Shown piece after piece: positions 23,638 to 34,152 of a stretch of DNA of 64,000 bases. The notes under the pieces were generated by a model. The model was not told where the DNA came from. It saw only the letters and a program-made list of their open reading frames with translations, and made no database searches. Location: assembly GCF_900143055.1 (NCBI RefSeq), contig NZ_FRCW01000005.1, positions 124,001 to 188,000 on the forward strand. The letters are read 5' to 3'. This DNA is from Fibrobacter sp. UWR3 (lineage in GTDB: Bacteria; Fibrobacterota; Fibrobacteria; Fibrobacterales; Fibrobacteraceae). The position numbers and the translations under genes are program-made. Positions within the stretch are counted from its first letter, which is position 1. Every line of letters begins with the position of its first letter.

Positions 23638-26010
23638 CTATTCCTTTTTGAAATATACCCTCTGCAAATCATAAGATATTTCATCTTTGTGCGCTTTGTA
23701 AAATAAGATTTTTATTGCAACGACATGCTTTAAGGCTTCGGAAAGATCCATCTTGGCCCCCCAACCACCTTGTTTAAACTTATTCCATGAATAACAATCA
23801 CTCATAAGCGTAGAAGACGGAATCGCATGAACTTGGAAGAAATCATCATCAAGTGCAGATTTAAGAGAATCACCCATGTCAAGGACAATATAAATTGCAT
23901 CTGAACTTGCGTGTTCAAAACAAATTCCCTCTCTCTCTGAAAGGTCTACGGCCTTATGTTCACCGTTTTCGTTCTCGTCGGCCAGCCAAAAACCGAGTTC
24001 TACAAAAGGTTTCCATCCGTTTTCGAGAGTATCATCCGAAAAATAGGCTGTCCCGTACAAACGACGTTCCATAGTGAGGTAATTATCAAGTGCATCTGGC
24101 GCGCCCCAGTCCACGACCTTATACTCGTCACCATCACGGTTCAAAGCAAAACGGGAATGTCCTCCATAAATAGAATCTGTGTGCAAGAACCAGAGACCCG
24201 CAGAACCTCTTCCGTTGTCGAAAGGAGTAATAACCCTTGTCATGGAACCATCCCACTCCAAGTCCACTCCTTTTTTATAGTCTATACACATTTCTAACTG
24301 ACTCTTTTCCATGTGTACACCAGACTCATATCCTTTTTGATATAGGGCCGCGGAATCAGGATACTCGTCAAACCCGTTATCCTTCAAAAGTTGTTTAAAT
24401 TCTTCCGTATAATACAGCGTTCCACTTTGGCACCTATAGGATTTTGTCATAATGACGGGAGTAGGCGGCATGGCAAAGCGTCGACTCTGAAGACGTGATT
24501 GATATGGCAACTGATTCCTAAGGCAGCCTTTCGTTATCTCGTCCAAGGTATCCAGACCATACAGCGAGTCAATAACGTCCTTGTAGTCGTTGCGACCTTT
24601 AGCAGATCCGTTTGTAAAATTCGAGTCCTGAAGGGAAAAAAGAGTTATACTTCCGAAATCCACAATACGTTCCATTATTTCACAGGTATCCGGAAGTGTG
24701 TCTCCATTTGTAAGGACATCTGGAAGATTTTCGCAAAGAGCAAAAACGGAATCCCTTATGTAATTGCTTACAGAATCAACCTTAGCCTCGAATGTTTCAA
24801 GCGTTTCGGCATATTCCCGAGAGAGTTTTTCCGAGCCATCACTGCAAAGAATCGTCTTTGGAACAGGATTATCACAAGGCGCTTCCAATGAAGAAATGGG
24901 ATTCATAAACATCATAAGAGCGCCAGCCGCATTGGAAAAACATTTTCTTGACGCAGATGAATACACTTCCGTAGAATTGGCCTTTTCGAACAATAGGCGA
25001 TCGGCACTTACACGTCCTTCACGCGAGATTCTTTCTTCTGTATAGGAACATTCGCAATAGTATTCCTTTACCGATTCTGCCCTGCAGTCTTCGTCAACCG
25101 TATTCAGCGCCGCGGCGACATTTCCGGATATTTTTCCCAACGCAACGATATTAAAGTTCTTTGAGTCCCAATTCCGCGAATTCGACTCAAACGAGAATCG
25201 TAAACCTTTCAGGTGCGCTAGCACATCCTCTAGCGACATAGAAGGGACTAAATTTTCGTCGAACGACGAACGTGCCCAAAATTTATTCCACGGGTAACAT
25301 ACTCCTTTTCCATTGCCTGCGCCTTGATTATCAACATTGGTCAAAAGAACCCCATACAAGGGCTCCCCTTCAGGCTGCCCGGCATCAAGTTCCATTCTCA
25401 TCGGGCTGCCAAGGTACTCAATACAAATGCCTTGCATGTCAGTCGCATCAACACTTTCGAATTCGCCATTAGCGTTTTTTCCCGCAAAAGAAAATTCCAA
25501 GTAGCCATGGCTCGATTCTACGTAAAAAGGACGCAAGCCGAGCGAATCGGCGTCAACTTCGAATTCTTCAAAAATAACATTACCGCACATGCTCCCCTTG
25601 CACCGGTCAACGACTGGTGCAAGAGAAAGTGAATCATATTCTTCATTGACGGGAACACCCCAATTAAAATAAACATCACGGTCGTCATGCGGTTCAACTG
25701 ACCAGTACCATATACCCGACGTATTTGTCCCGTTATCATACCCGGTCCTTACGCGGTATCCCGAAGTAGGATTCCACATTTCACCAGTCCAGTAGCAACC
25801 TTCGTACTCTGAAGGCAATGCGCCTTGTGCAGCATATCTTCGACAAAAGACACTCGGGGTTGGCTCTCCGACCGACGTATCACCATCGGCGGTGAACATG
25901 TTCGGTTCTTCACTGGAACCCGAAATCCTGCCATTATCCGACTCCGAAGAGCACGAAGCAAAGAAGGACATTGTCCATACAAACGCTATACAAGCTAGAA
26001 GTTTATTCAT
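23638..26010 (-). CDS. Large two-part lipoprotein, unknown (possible carbohydrate-binding repeats)
   Basis: 790 residues. Lipoprotein signal with FFASCSS (Cys about residue 20). Two related regions, about residues 85-295 and 610-790, share a layout: TGYDNG/TPFDNG...GIWYWS/GLWFLH, a VNWG/VDWGAP turn, RPFYVE/KPFVEL, SFAGKNANGEF/WLADENENGEH, GICIEY/GICFEH, CYPWNKF/CYSWNKF and a late LEDVLAHLKGL/LSEALKHVVAI segment. This resembles beta-sandwich carbohydrate-binding modules but is unproven. The middle is Cys-rich. Its start lies inside the end of the regulator gene (8-nt overlap) with GGAG upstream, so translation is probably coupled. Confidence 0.7.
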   Translation of the reverse strand: MNKLLACIAFVWTMSFFASCSSESDNGRISGSSEEPNMFTADGDTSVGEPTPSVFCRRYAAQGALPSEYEGCYWTGEMWNPTSGYRVRTGYDNGTNTSGIWYWSVEPHDDRDVYFNWGVPVNEEYDSLSLAPVVDRCKGSMCGNVIFEEFEVDADSLGLRPFYVESSHGYLEFSFAGKNANGEFESVDATDMQGICIEYLGSPMRMELDAGQPEGEPLYGVLLTNVDNQGAGNGKGVCYPWNKFWARSSFDENLVPSMSLEDVLAHLKGLRFSFESNSRNWDSKNFNIVALGKISGNVAAALNTVDEDCRAESVKEYYCECSYTEERISREGRVSADRLLFEKANSTEVYSSASRKCFSNAAGALMMFMNPISSLEAPCDNPVPKTILCSDGSEKLSREYAETLETFEAKVDSVSNYIRDSVFALCENLPDVLTNGDTLPDTCEIMERIVDFGSITLFSLQDSNFTNGSAKGRNDYKDVIDSLYGLDTLDEITKGCLRNQLPYQSRLQSRRFAMPPTPVIMTKSYRCQSGTLYYTEEFKQLLKDNGFDEYPDSAALYQKGYESGVHMEKSQLEMCIDYKKGVDLEWDGSMTRVITPFDNGRGSAGLWFLHTDSIYGGHSRFALNRDGDEYKVVDWGAPDALDNYLTMERRLYGTAYFSDDTLENGWKPFVELGFWLADENENGEHKAVDLSEREGICFEHASSDAIYIVLDMGDSLKSALDDDFFQVHAIPSSTLMSDCYSWNKFKQGGWGAKMDLSEALKHVVAIKILFYKAHKDEISYDLQRVYFKKE

Positions 26011-26845
26011 CTTTGGTCTCCTTTAATCTTTTCAAGTTCCACGTCAACGGAAAAAACTGTAAATTCAACCGGTAGATTTGGTCAATTTCTTCACACTCCG
26101 CAGCAATCGCAATAACCTTCCGGCGACATAAATCAATTTCCTGAGCAATGCGTTCATAACATTCCCTGTTTACGCCCAGCGTAACGCCCGATATACTTCG
26201 TTCTTCCGGAGAAAAGCGGTCAATAGATTCTGCGGCAAGCCCAAGCATCTCCCGCTGCATAGAACGCACTGCAAGCGCGAGACCTTCCCTGGATGCAGAA
26301 ACTGACGTTTTCGTTTGGACATAATTTCCAACATCCGTTCTCTTTAGAAAGTCACACCGCATTAGGAACGAAAGAGATTGCAACACATCTGCCGCAGAGA
26401 TCTTGTTGCAGCAAGCCGAGGCTATTTTTCCCGGAGTCGCACCGGGCATCAATGGAGCAAGTTCGCGAATCACCGAATTTTTCCACCCGTCATAGAATTC
26501 GATGGCATCCTTGTCTACTATACGCACCTTGTGCTCCGTGGCAATCGACTGCATCTCTTTCAGAAAATACAATTTGGATGCATCGGTCTTCGCATTATTG
26601 AAATTGACAAGAGCGCGAAAATACGTAACTTCATAACCGGCAAGCCCCATCGCGGATGCTACGCGCTCAATTGTCACACGACTCAAATTGCTCTTAGATT
26701 CACTTACCAATCTCAAATAAGTGGAAGACGAGAAACCGGCGGTTCGAGCGAATTCACGCCAGGAAAAGGCAGAACAGCGCTTGCGCTCTTTGTAAAAATC
26801 CTTAATAAGGAGATGATAATCCTGATACTCAACAATCGGTTTCAT
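26003..26845 (-). CDS. TIGR02147-family protein (Fibrobacter paralogous regulator-like)
   Basis: 280 residues from MKPIVEYQDY. The family is expanded in Fibrobacter; members have an N-terminal helix-turn-helix-like part (FSWREFARTAGFSSSTYLRLV, then a SKSNLS turn) and a DUF4423-like C-terminal part (ALAVRSMQREM, ERSISGVTLGV, and an ECEEIDQIYRLNLQFFPLT ending). They are thought to regulate the adjacent lipoprotein genes, an inference from gene order. The stop overlaps the lipoprotein start by 8 nt. A longer upstream frame adds 17 residues; the TATATT box 7 nt before the chosen ATG favours this start and a leaderless mRNA. Confidence 0.85.
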   Translation of the reverse strand: MKPIVEYQDYHLLIKDFYKERKRCSAFSWREFARTAGFSSSTYLRLVSESKSNLSRVTIERVASAMGLAGYEVTYFRALVNFNNAKTDASKLYFLKEMQSIATEHKVRIVDKDAIEFYDGWKNSVIRELAPLMPGATPGKIASACCNKISAADVLQSLSFLMRCDFLKRTDVGNYVQTKTSVSASREGLALAVRSMQREMLGLAAESIDRFSPEERSISGVTLGVNRECYERIAQEIDLCRRKVIAIAAECEEIDQIYRLNLQFFPLTWNLKRLKETKDE

Positions 26846-26852
26846 GTCCTGA

Positions 26853-26858
26853 AATATA
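26853..26858 (-). promoter_or_regulatory. -10 box of the TIGR02147 gene, 7 nt before the start
   Basis: TATATT on the minus strand, then TCAGGAC and ATG. Upstream to 26990 the DNA is very AT-rich with no gene. Confidence 0.5.
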
Positions 26859-26994
26859 TATTCAAAAAAACATGATGTCAATATCAAATGACCCAAAATC
26901 TATAATTTTTAAATAAAAAACACAATTTTTATTTAAATTTTAAAAATTATTTTTCTATATGACCCAACCCATGTCATAAAGGCTTACAAAAAAA

Positions 26995-27027
26995 AATGCC
27001 CCGGCTCAATAGCCGTGGCATTTTTTT
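26995..27027 (-). terminator. Terminator of adk
   Basis: AATGCC-CCGGCT-CAAT-AGCCGTGGCATT with one internal C-T/C-G mismatch, flanked by A and T runs; works on either strand, and lies downstream of adk. Confidence 0.75.
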
Positions 27028-27084
27028 CAATTCTTTCGGGCTGGACTCGCAACGCCAAGCATGCTCGTCGTTGCAACGCTCGCC

Positions 27085-27738
27085 TTACTTGGCTTTCTTG
27101 CAAGCCTTCTTGCAGCCGCACTTCTTGGCAGCGGGCTTCTTGGCAGAAGCCTTGCAGAACTTCACGTAGGCAGCGAGGGTGTCGCAGAACACTTCGTCCG
27201 GGGTGTTGTCGCCGTTGATGCGGCTGATGATGGACTTGCTGTACTTGCCGAGCACCTTGGCGGTGGATTCCTTGTACACCTTGAGGCGGTTCTTGATAAC
27301 GGCTTCGTCGGCGTCGTCCTTGCGGCCTTCGATCTTGGCGCGGTTCAGGAGGCGGGCCACGATGGTCTTCTCGTCCTTGATGTCGAGCACAAAAATGTGC
27401 TTCACGTCGACGACGGATTCGATGAGCTTGACCTGGGCAACCGTGCGGGGAATACCGTCGAGGAGGAGGGTATCCTTATCCGGGTTTACCTTGTTCGTAT
27501 TGATGAGGCCTTCGATGAAGCGGCCGAAAATTTCGACAGTGGCTTCGTCCGGAACCAAGAGGCCCTTGCTGGAGTAAGAAGCGAGGAGCTTGCCGGATTC
27601 GCTGGAAGGAGCAATGCCACGGAAGATGTCGCCCGTGGAAATGTGCTTGAGGGAAGTGGTAGCAGCGAGCTTCGCGCCGACGGTACCCTTGCCGGAACCC
27701 GGTGCGCCGAAGATAAGAACTGCAGGAATTTTAGCCAT
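27085..27738 (-). CDS. adk: Adenylate kinase, short-LID type with basic Cys/Lys tail
   Basis: 217 residues. It interconverts ATP, ADP and AMP. P-loop GAPGSGKGT (residues 11-19), ISTGDIFRG AMP-binding segment and LDGIPRTVAQ match the family, and the LID is short (RAKIEGRKDDADEAVIKNRL) with no zinc cysteines. The C-terminus carries an extra KKPAAKKCGCKKACKKAK-type tail of about 18 residues, absent from usual Adk. A TATCTT box lies about 40 nt upstream. UMP/CMP kinase is an alternative from the short LID, but the sequence order fits Adk better. Confidence 0.88.
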   Translation of the reverse strand: MAKIPAVLIFGAPGSGKGTVGAKLAATTSLKHISTGDIFRGIAPSSESGKLLASYSSKGLLVPDEATVEIFGRFIEGLINTNKVNPDKDTLLLDGIPRTVAQVKLIESVVDVKHIFVLDIKDEKTIVARLLNRAKIEGRKDDADEAVIKNRLKVYKESTAKVLGKYSKSIISRINGDNTPDEVFCDTLAAYVKFCKASAKKPAAKKCGCKKACKKAK

Positions 27739-27790
27739 TGTTAACCTCTTGGGTTTGATTGTTGAAATTTTTCGCGGTCAAAGATAGCTT

Positions 27791-27826
27791 TTTAGACGAA
27801 AGACGATAGACGAAAGACGAAAGAAT
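27791..27826. repeat. Short-period degenerate repeat (GACGAAA type)
   Basis: TAGACGAAAGACGATAGACG-like units between clpC and adk, of the same type as 5577-5662. Confidence 0.65.
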
Positions 27827-27835
27827 TATAGATGA

Positions 27836-30346
<2,511 letters not shown>

Positions 30347-30356
30347 ACCAAATCTC

Positions 30357-31037
30357 CTATCCGATATCCTGAATCAATCCGTTATGCATCACCACACGGC
30401 GCTTCGCAAAACTCGCCAACTTCTCGTCGTGCGTCACAATCAAGAAGGCCTGCTTGAACGTCTCGTTGAGTTCGCCAAAGAGTTCGTTCAGCTTCGCGGA
30501 GTTCGCCTCGTCCAGGTTGCCGCTCGGTTCGTCGGCCAGCACCAGGTCCGGGTGATTCATGAGCGCACGCGCAATCGCAATACGCTGGCGCTCGCCGCCA
30601 CTGAGTTCGCGCGGCAAGTGCCTGAGGCGGTCCTTGAGGCCCACCGTTTCCAACAGCATCTCGCCACGTTCGCGGCATTCCTTCTCGGACTGGCCCACAA
30701 TGCGGCCCGGAACGCACACGTTCTCGATGGCGGTAAACTCGCTGAGCAGGTGGTGGAACTGGAACACGAACCCCACCTTGAAGCGGTGGTACGCGTCGCG
30801 CTCGTCGCTGTTGAACTTGCTGAGCGGCTTGCCCTTGAAAAGAATTTCGCCCGAGGTCGGCGTGTCGAGCATGCCCACGAGGTTCAGGAACGTAGACTTG
30901 CCCGAGCCGGAAGAACCCGTGAGCGCCACGAGTTCGCCCTCTTCCATCGAGAAGTTCACGCCCTTCAAGATTTCGAGCTGTTCGCCCGTCTCGGAGAACA
31001 CGCGCCTGAGGTCGACTGTCCGCAATAAACTACTCAT
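30357..31037 (-). CDS. lolD: Lipoprotein-releasing ABC transporter ATPase LolD
   Basis: 226 residues. It powers extraction of lipoproteins from the inner membrane for transfer to the outer membrane. Walker A GSSGSGKS, signature LSGGERQR and Walker B VLADEPSGNLD are all present. It overlaps the permease gene by 8 nt and is 10 nt before clpC, so it is in one operon with both. The high number of lipoproteins in this window fits an active Lol pathway. Confidence 0.93.
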   Translation of the reverse strand: MSSLLRTVDLRRVFSETGEQLEILKGVNFSMEEGELVALTGSSGSGKSTFLNLVGMLDTPTSGEILFKGKPLSKFNSDERDAYHRFKVGFVFQFHHLLSEFTAIENVCVPGRIVGQSEKECRERGEMLLETVGLKDRLRHLPRELSGGERQRIAIARALMNHPDLVLADEPSGNLDEANSAKLNELFGELNETFKQAFLIVTHDEKLASFAKRRVVMHNGLIQDIG

Positions 31038-32274
31038 GCCTAATCGCTCCTACGGGGTCAAGCCTGCTCGCCTTCCATGCCGGGAGCAAGGTCGCAAGTA
31101 CACAAAGCGCAATGCCAATCACGAAAATAAGGACCACGTCAATCAGGTGCACAGAAATCGGGAAGTACGGAATCACGTAGACATCGCCCGGGAGCGTGAT
31201 GAAGTGGTAGGCCTCCTGCAACTTGCAGAGCACAAGCCCGATGGTACCACCCACGATGGTGCCGCCCACGCCAATGAAGCTGCCCATGAGCATGAACACG
31301 CGCATGATGCCCGCCTTGCTGAAGCCCATGCTGCGGAGGATGCCGATTTCCTTCGTCTTGTCGATGACGACCATGATGAGGGAACTGATGATGTTGAACG
31401 CCGCCACGAGGATGATGAGGCAGATGACCGCCGCCACGATGAACTTCTCATAGTTCATCCACTTGAGGAGCGTGATGTTCTTCGCCTTCCAGTCCATCGA
31501 GTAGTACGGGTAGGTAAGCCACTGGCTCATGTCGTAGGCCGCCTCGCCTGCCTTCCAGTGGTCCTTGATGCGGAACTGGATACCCATCACGGCGTCACCC
31601 ATGCCGAGCAGTTTCTGCATTTCCTTGAGCCCGATGTAGGCAAGGTTGCCGTCGTACTCGTAAGTGCCCGTCTCGAAGATGCCGCTTACCACGCACATCA
31701 TCATCTTGGGGCCCGAGCCGAGCGCCTCGTCCGGGCTCTGGAACAGTTGCAGCACGAGCTTGTCGCCCACGACCACGCGCAGGCGGTTCGCAAGTCCCGA
31801 ACCGAGGATGATTCCCGGGCGCATCTTGCCCGTGAGGTCTTCCAGGCTATCGACGGAATACTCGCCCCACTTGATGTACTTGTAGATGTCGGTCACGCCC
31901 TTCGCGCTTTCGGCATCGATGCCGTAAATCACTATGCCGTCGTTCACCTTCTTGGAGCTGATGCCCACCTTGTAGATGATGAACGGCGACGAGGCCACGA
32001 TGTTCGAATCGCGGTTCTTCGCCTCGCGGGTAAGACTGTCGTAACTTTCGATAGGCTCGCCGTTGTACGACATGATTTCGAGGTGGGCGTCCTTCCCTAT
32101 CATCTGGGCGGTGACCTCTTCCTCGAAGCCGTTGACCGCAGCAAGCGCGACCACCAGCGCGAACACGCCGATACTCACACCGAGCATACTGAAGATGCCG
32201 ATAAGCGAAACGAAGAGACTCTTACGCTGAGCCCCCAGGTAACGCCAGGCGATGAGCCATTCCAGTTTATTCAT
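31030..32274 (-). CDS. lolC: Lipoprotein-releasing ABC permease (LolC/LolE family)
   Basis: 414 residues. FtsX-superfamily layout: one helix near residue 20-45 (FSMLGVSIGVFALVVALAAVNGFEEEV), a large periplasmic domain, then three helices in the last 150 residues (IVAAVICLIILVAAFNIISS and two more), ending with WKASRLDPVGAIRHE. A single permease gene sits with lolD, as in species with one LolF-like subunit. It begins 6 nt after the lysS stop. Confidence 0.9.
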   Translation of the reverse strand: MNKLEWLIAWRYLGAQRKSLFVSLIGIFSMLGVSIGVFALVVALAAVNGFEEEVTAQMIGKDAHLEIMSYNGEPIESYDSLTREAKNRDSNIVASSPFIIYKVGISSKKVNDGIVIYGIDAESAKGVTDIYKYIKWGEYSVDSLEDLTGKMRPGIILGSGLANRLRVVVGDKLVLQLFQSPDEALGSGPKMMMCVVSGIFETGTYEYDGNLAYIGLKEMQKLLGMGDAVMGIQFRIKDHWKAGEAAYDMSQWLTYPYYSMDWKAKNITLLKWMNYEKFIVAAVICLIILVAAFNIISSLIMVVIDKTKEIGILRSMGFSKAGIMRVFMLMGSFIGVGGTIVGGTIGLVLCKLQEAYHFITLPGDVYVIPYFPISVHLIDVVLIFVIGIALCVLATLLPAWKASRLDPVGAIRHE

Positions 32275-32280
32275 CGATAA

Positions 32281-33786
32281 TTAGGTCTCCGGCTTCATCA
32301 GCGGGAAGAGTTGAACGTCGCGGATGGTCTGCTGGTTCGTGAGGAGCATGACCATGCGGTCGATACCGAAGCCAACGCCGCCCGTAGGAGGCAGGCCACT
32401 TTCGATGGCATGCATGAAGTTCTCGTCCATCGGGTGCGTTTCGCCTTCGCCACCGCGGCCGCGGCGCACCTGGTCTTCCAGGAGCTCACGCTGACGGATG
32501 GGGTCGTTAAGTTCGGTATAGGCGTTGCCCAGCTCCCATCCGTTAGCGTACGGCTCGAACTGTTCGATGAGCCCATCGATGGTACGGTGCTTCTTGCAGA
32601 GCGGGGTGCTCTCGGTCGGCATGTCCTTGATGATGGTCGGCTGGATGAGCTTGTCTTCCACGGTGAGCTCGAACAGTTCGAGAATCCCGCGGCCGCGGCT
32701 GAATTCGCCGTCCAGGTGGCCGCCCAGCTCTTCCATCTTGGCCTTGATTTCGTCGTCGCTCATTTCATTGACCTTCAGGCCGCCGAACTTCTCGATAGCT
32801 TCGATCATGCTGTAACGAGGCCACGGGGCCTTGAAGTCGATAACCTTCCCCTGGTAGTCAATCTTGGTGGTGCCGTTCGCCGCAATGCAGGCGCGTTCGT
32901 AGATGTTCTCGAAGTGCACCATCATGTCGTTGTAGTCGGCGTAGGCTTCGTAGAACTCGAGGCCGGTGAATTCCGGGCTGTGCGTGCGGTCCATGCCTTC
33001 GTTACGGAAATTCTTGCTGAACTCGAAAACCTTTTCCATGCCGCCCACGATGCAGCGCTTCAGGTAGAGTTCCGGGGCCACGCGCAAGTAGAGCGTCATG
33101 TCGCAGGCGTTGTGGTGCGTGGTAAACGGGCGGGCGTTCGCGCCACCGTAAATCGGCTGGAGCGTCGGGGTCTCGACCTCGATAAAGCCCTTCTCGATGA
33201 GGTATTCGCGGATAGCCTGCAGAATCTTGAAGCGCTTGATGAACACGTCCTTCACGTCGTCGTTCAAGGCCATGTCGATGTAACGCTGGCGGTAGCGGGT
33301 ATCCACGTCGGCAAATTCGTTGAACACGACCTTGTTGCCGTTCTCGTCCACCTTTTCCTTCGCGACCGGAAGCGGGCGGACTGCCTTACTGAGCATCGTC
33401 ACCTTCTTCACGTGCACGGAGTACTCGCCCGTCTGCGTCTCGAACATGAAGCCGTTCACGCCGATAAAGTCACCAAGGTCGGTCATCTTGACGACTTCGT
33501 AGTTCTCCTCGCCCACCTCGTCGCGGGCGCAAACCACCTGCAGGCGGCCATAGCGGTCCTTCAGGTGCATAAAGCACATCTTTCCCTTGCGGTTGAAACG
33601 GACCACGCGACCAGCGAAGGCGACTTCCTCGCCCGATGCCATCAGGGCTTCCTTGTTTTCCTTGAGCATCTTGGAATCGTGCGTGCGGTTGAACTTGTGC
33701 GGATAGGCCTCGATGCCCATTTCCTTGAACTTCGCAAGCTTCGCCAAACGAGCCTGCACCTGGTCATTCATGTCTTGCATTGCCAT
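32281..33786 (-). CDS. lysS: Lysyl-tRNA synthetase, class II
   Basis: 501 residues. It charges tRNA-Lys; a tRNA-Lys gene lies at 42 kb. OB-fold anticodon-binding domain (GRVVRFNRKGKMCFMHL), then the class II catalytic core with FKILQAIREYLIEKGFIEVETP, RVAPELYLKR, FRNEGMDRTHSPEFT, and motif 3 GFGIDRMVMLL. First gene of the lysS-lolC-lolD-clpC set. The leader holds a GTGAC-CTA-GTCAC palindrome at 33801-33813 and a TATCTT -10 box at 33834-33839. Confidence 0.97.
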   Translation of the reverse strand: MAMQDMNDQVQARLAKLAKFKEMGIEAYPHKFNRTHDSKMLKENKEALMASGEEVAFAGRVVRFNRKGKMCFMHLKDRYGRLQVVCARDEVGEENYEVVKMTDLGDFIGVNGFMFETQTGEYSVHVKKVTMLSKAVRPLPVAKEKVDENGNKVVFNEFADVDTRYRQRYIDMALNDDVKDVFIKRFKILQAIREYLIEKGFIEVETPTLQPIYGGANARPFTTHHNACDMTLYLRVAPELYLKRCIVGGMEKVFEFSKNFRNEGMDRTHSPEFTGLEFYEAYADYNDMMVHFENIYERACIAANGTTKIDYQGKVIDFKAPWPRYSMIEAIEKFGGLKVNEMSDDEIKAKMEELGGHLDGEFSRGRGILELFELTVEDKLIQPTIIKDMPTESTPLCKKHRTIDGLIEQFEPYANGWELGNAYTELNDPIRQRELLEDQVRRGRGGEGETHPMDENFMHAIESGLPPTGGVGFGIDRMVMLLTNQQTIRDVQLFPLMKPET

Positions 33787-33833
33787 GTTAATCTAATCCT
33801 GTGACCTAGTCACTTGAAATTTTGAACGTGGTA

Positions 33834-33839
33834 AAGATA
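33834..33839 (-). promoter_or_regulatory. -10 box of lysS
   Basis: TATCTT on the minus strand about 48 nt before lysS. Divergent from the plus-strand promoter that starts 10 bp away at 33849. Confidence 0.45.
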
Positions 33840-33848
33840 GAAAAAAGC

Positions 33849-33878
33849 TTGCACGCGGCCCATCAAATTATGTATATT
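33849..33878 (+). promoter_or_regulatory. Promoter of a candidate non-coding RNA
   Basis: TTGCAC (33849-33854), 18-bp spacer, TATATT (33873-33878). A start near 33885 would be expected. No gene begins until 34153. Confidence 0.6.
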
Positions 33879-33884
33879 ATACCC

Positions 33885-34070
33885 CGTAGATTGCATTAAT
33901 CCTGCTGACAGCGTATTCAATCCGGGCAGGAAGTTTAACTATCTGCTTGACGCCGTTCTCCCTCCGCATGGTGCAACTAGCCTGCGGCTCGAGGACAGGA
34001 ACCCTGTGGGGAAGCCGGCCCCATGGCGAGCAACGTAGAGTTCCACCCGCAAAAATGCGGGTGCATTTCC
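33885..34070 (+). ncRNA. Candidate structured RNA, class unknown
   Basis: About 185 nt downstream of a good promoter with five plausible local stems: CCTGC/GCAGG (33901/33926), CCTC-CCGCA/TGCGG-GAGG (33961-33994), ACAGG/CCTGT (33995-34007), GGGG/CCCC (34008-34022) and ACCCGCA-AAAA-TGCGGGT (34045-34062). The 5' TTGCATT and 3' GTGCATTTC could also close the molecule. The length suits a 6S-type RNA but I find no decisive motif; no tmRNA, RNase P or SRP signature. It may instead be a long leader of the nuclease gene. No convincing protein on either strand. Confidence 0.45.
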
Positions 34071-34092
34071 AAAAAAACACAGCACTTTAACC

Positions 34093-34140
34093 GCCGTATG
34101 TTTACGCGTCCCTTTCGCGTACCGTAAACGTCTATACGGC
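34093..34140 (+). promoter_or_regulatory. Strong hairpin directly before the Rpn-type gene
   Basis: GCCGTAT-GTTTACG pairs with CGTAAAC-(GTCT)-ATACGGC, 14 bp with one bulge. The AAAGGA ribosome site follows immediately at 34141-34146. It could control translation or be a DNA site recognised by the nuclease. Confidence 0.6.
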
Positions 34141-34152
34141 AAAGGAATACCT

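Noticed and set aside
33885-34070. Group II intron domain V or a known riboswitch (cobalamin, lysine)
   Set aside because: The key motifs (GAAA tetraloop, AGC triad pairing, B12 box) are not present in the right order.
33877-34080. 67-residue reading frame on the minus strand in the structured region
   Set aside because: It has no ribosome site or family resemblance, and the region is better explained by RNA hairpins or a leader.
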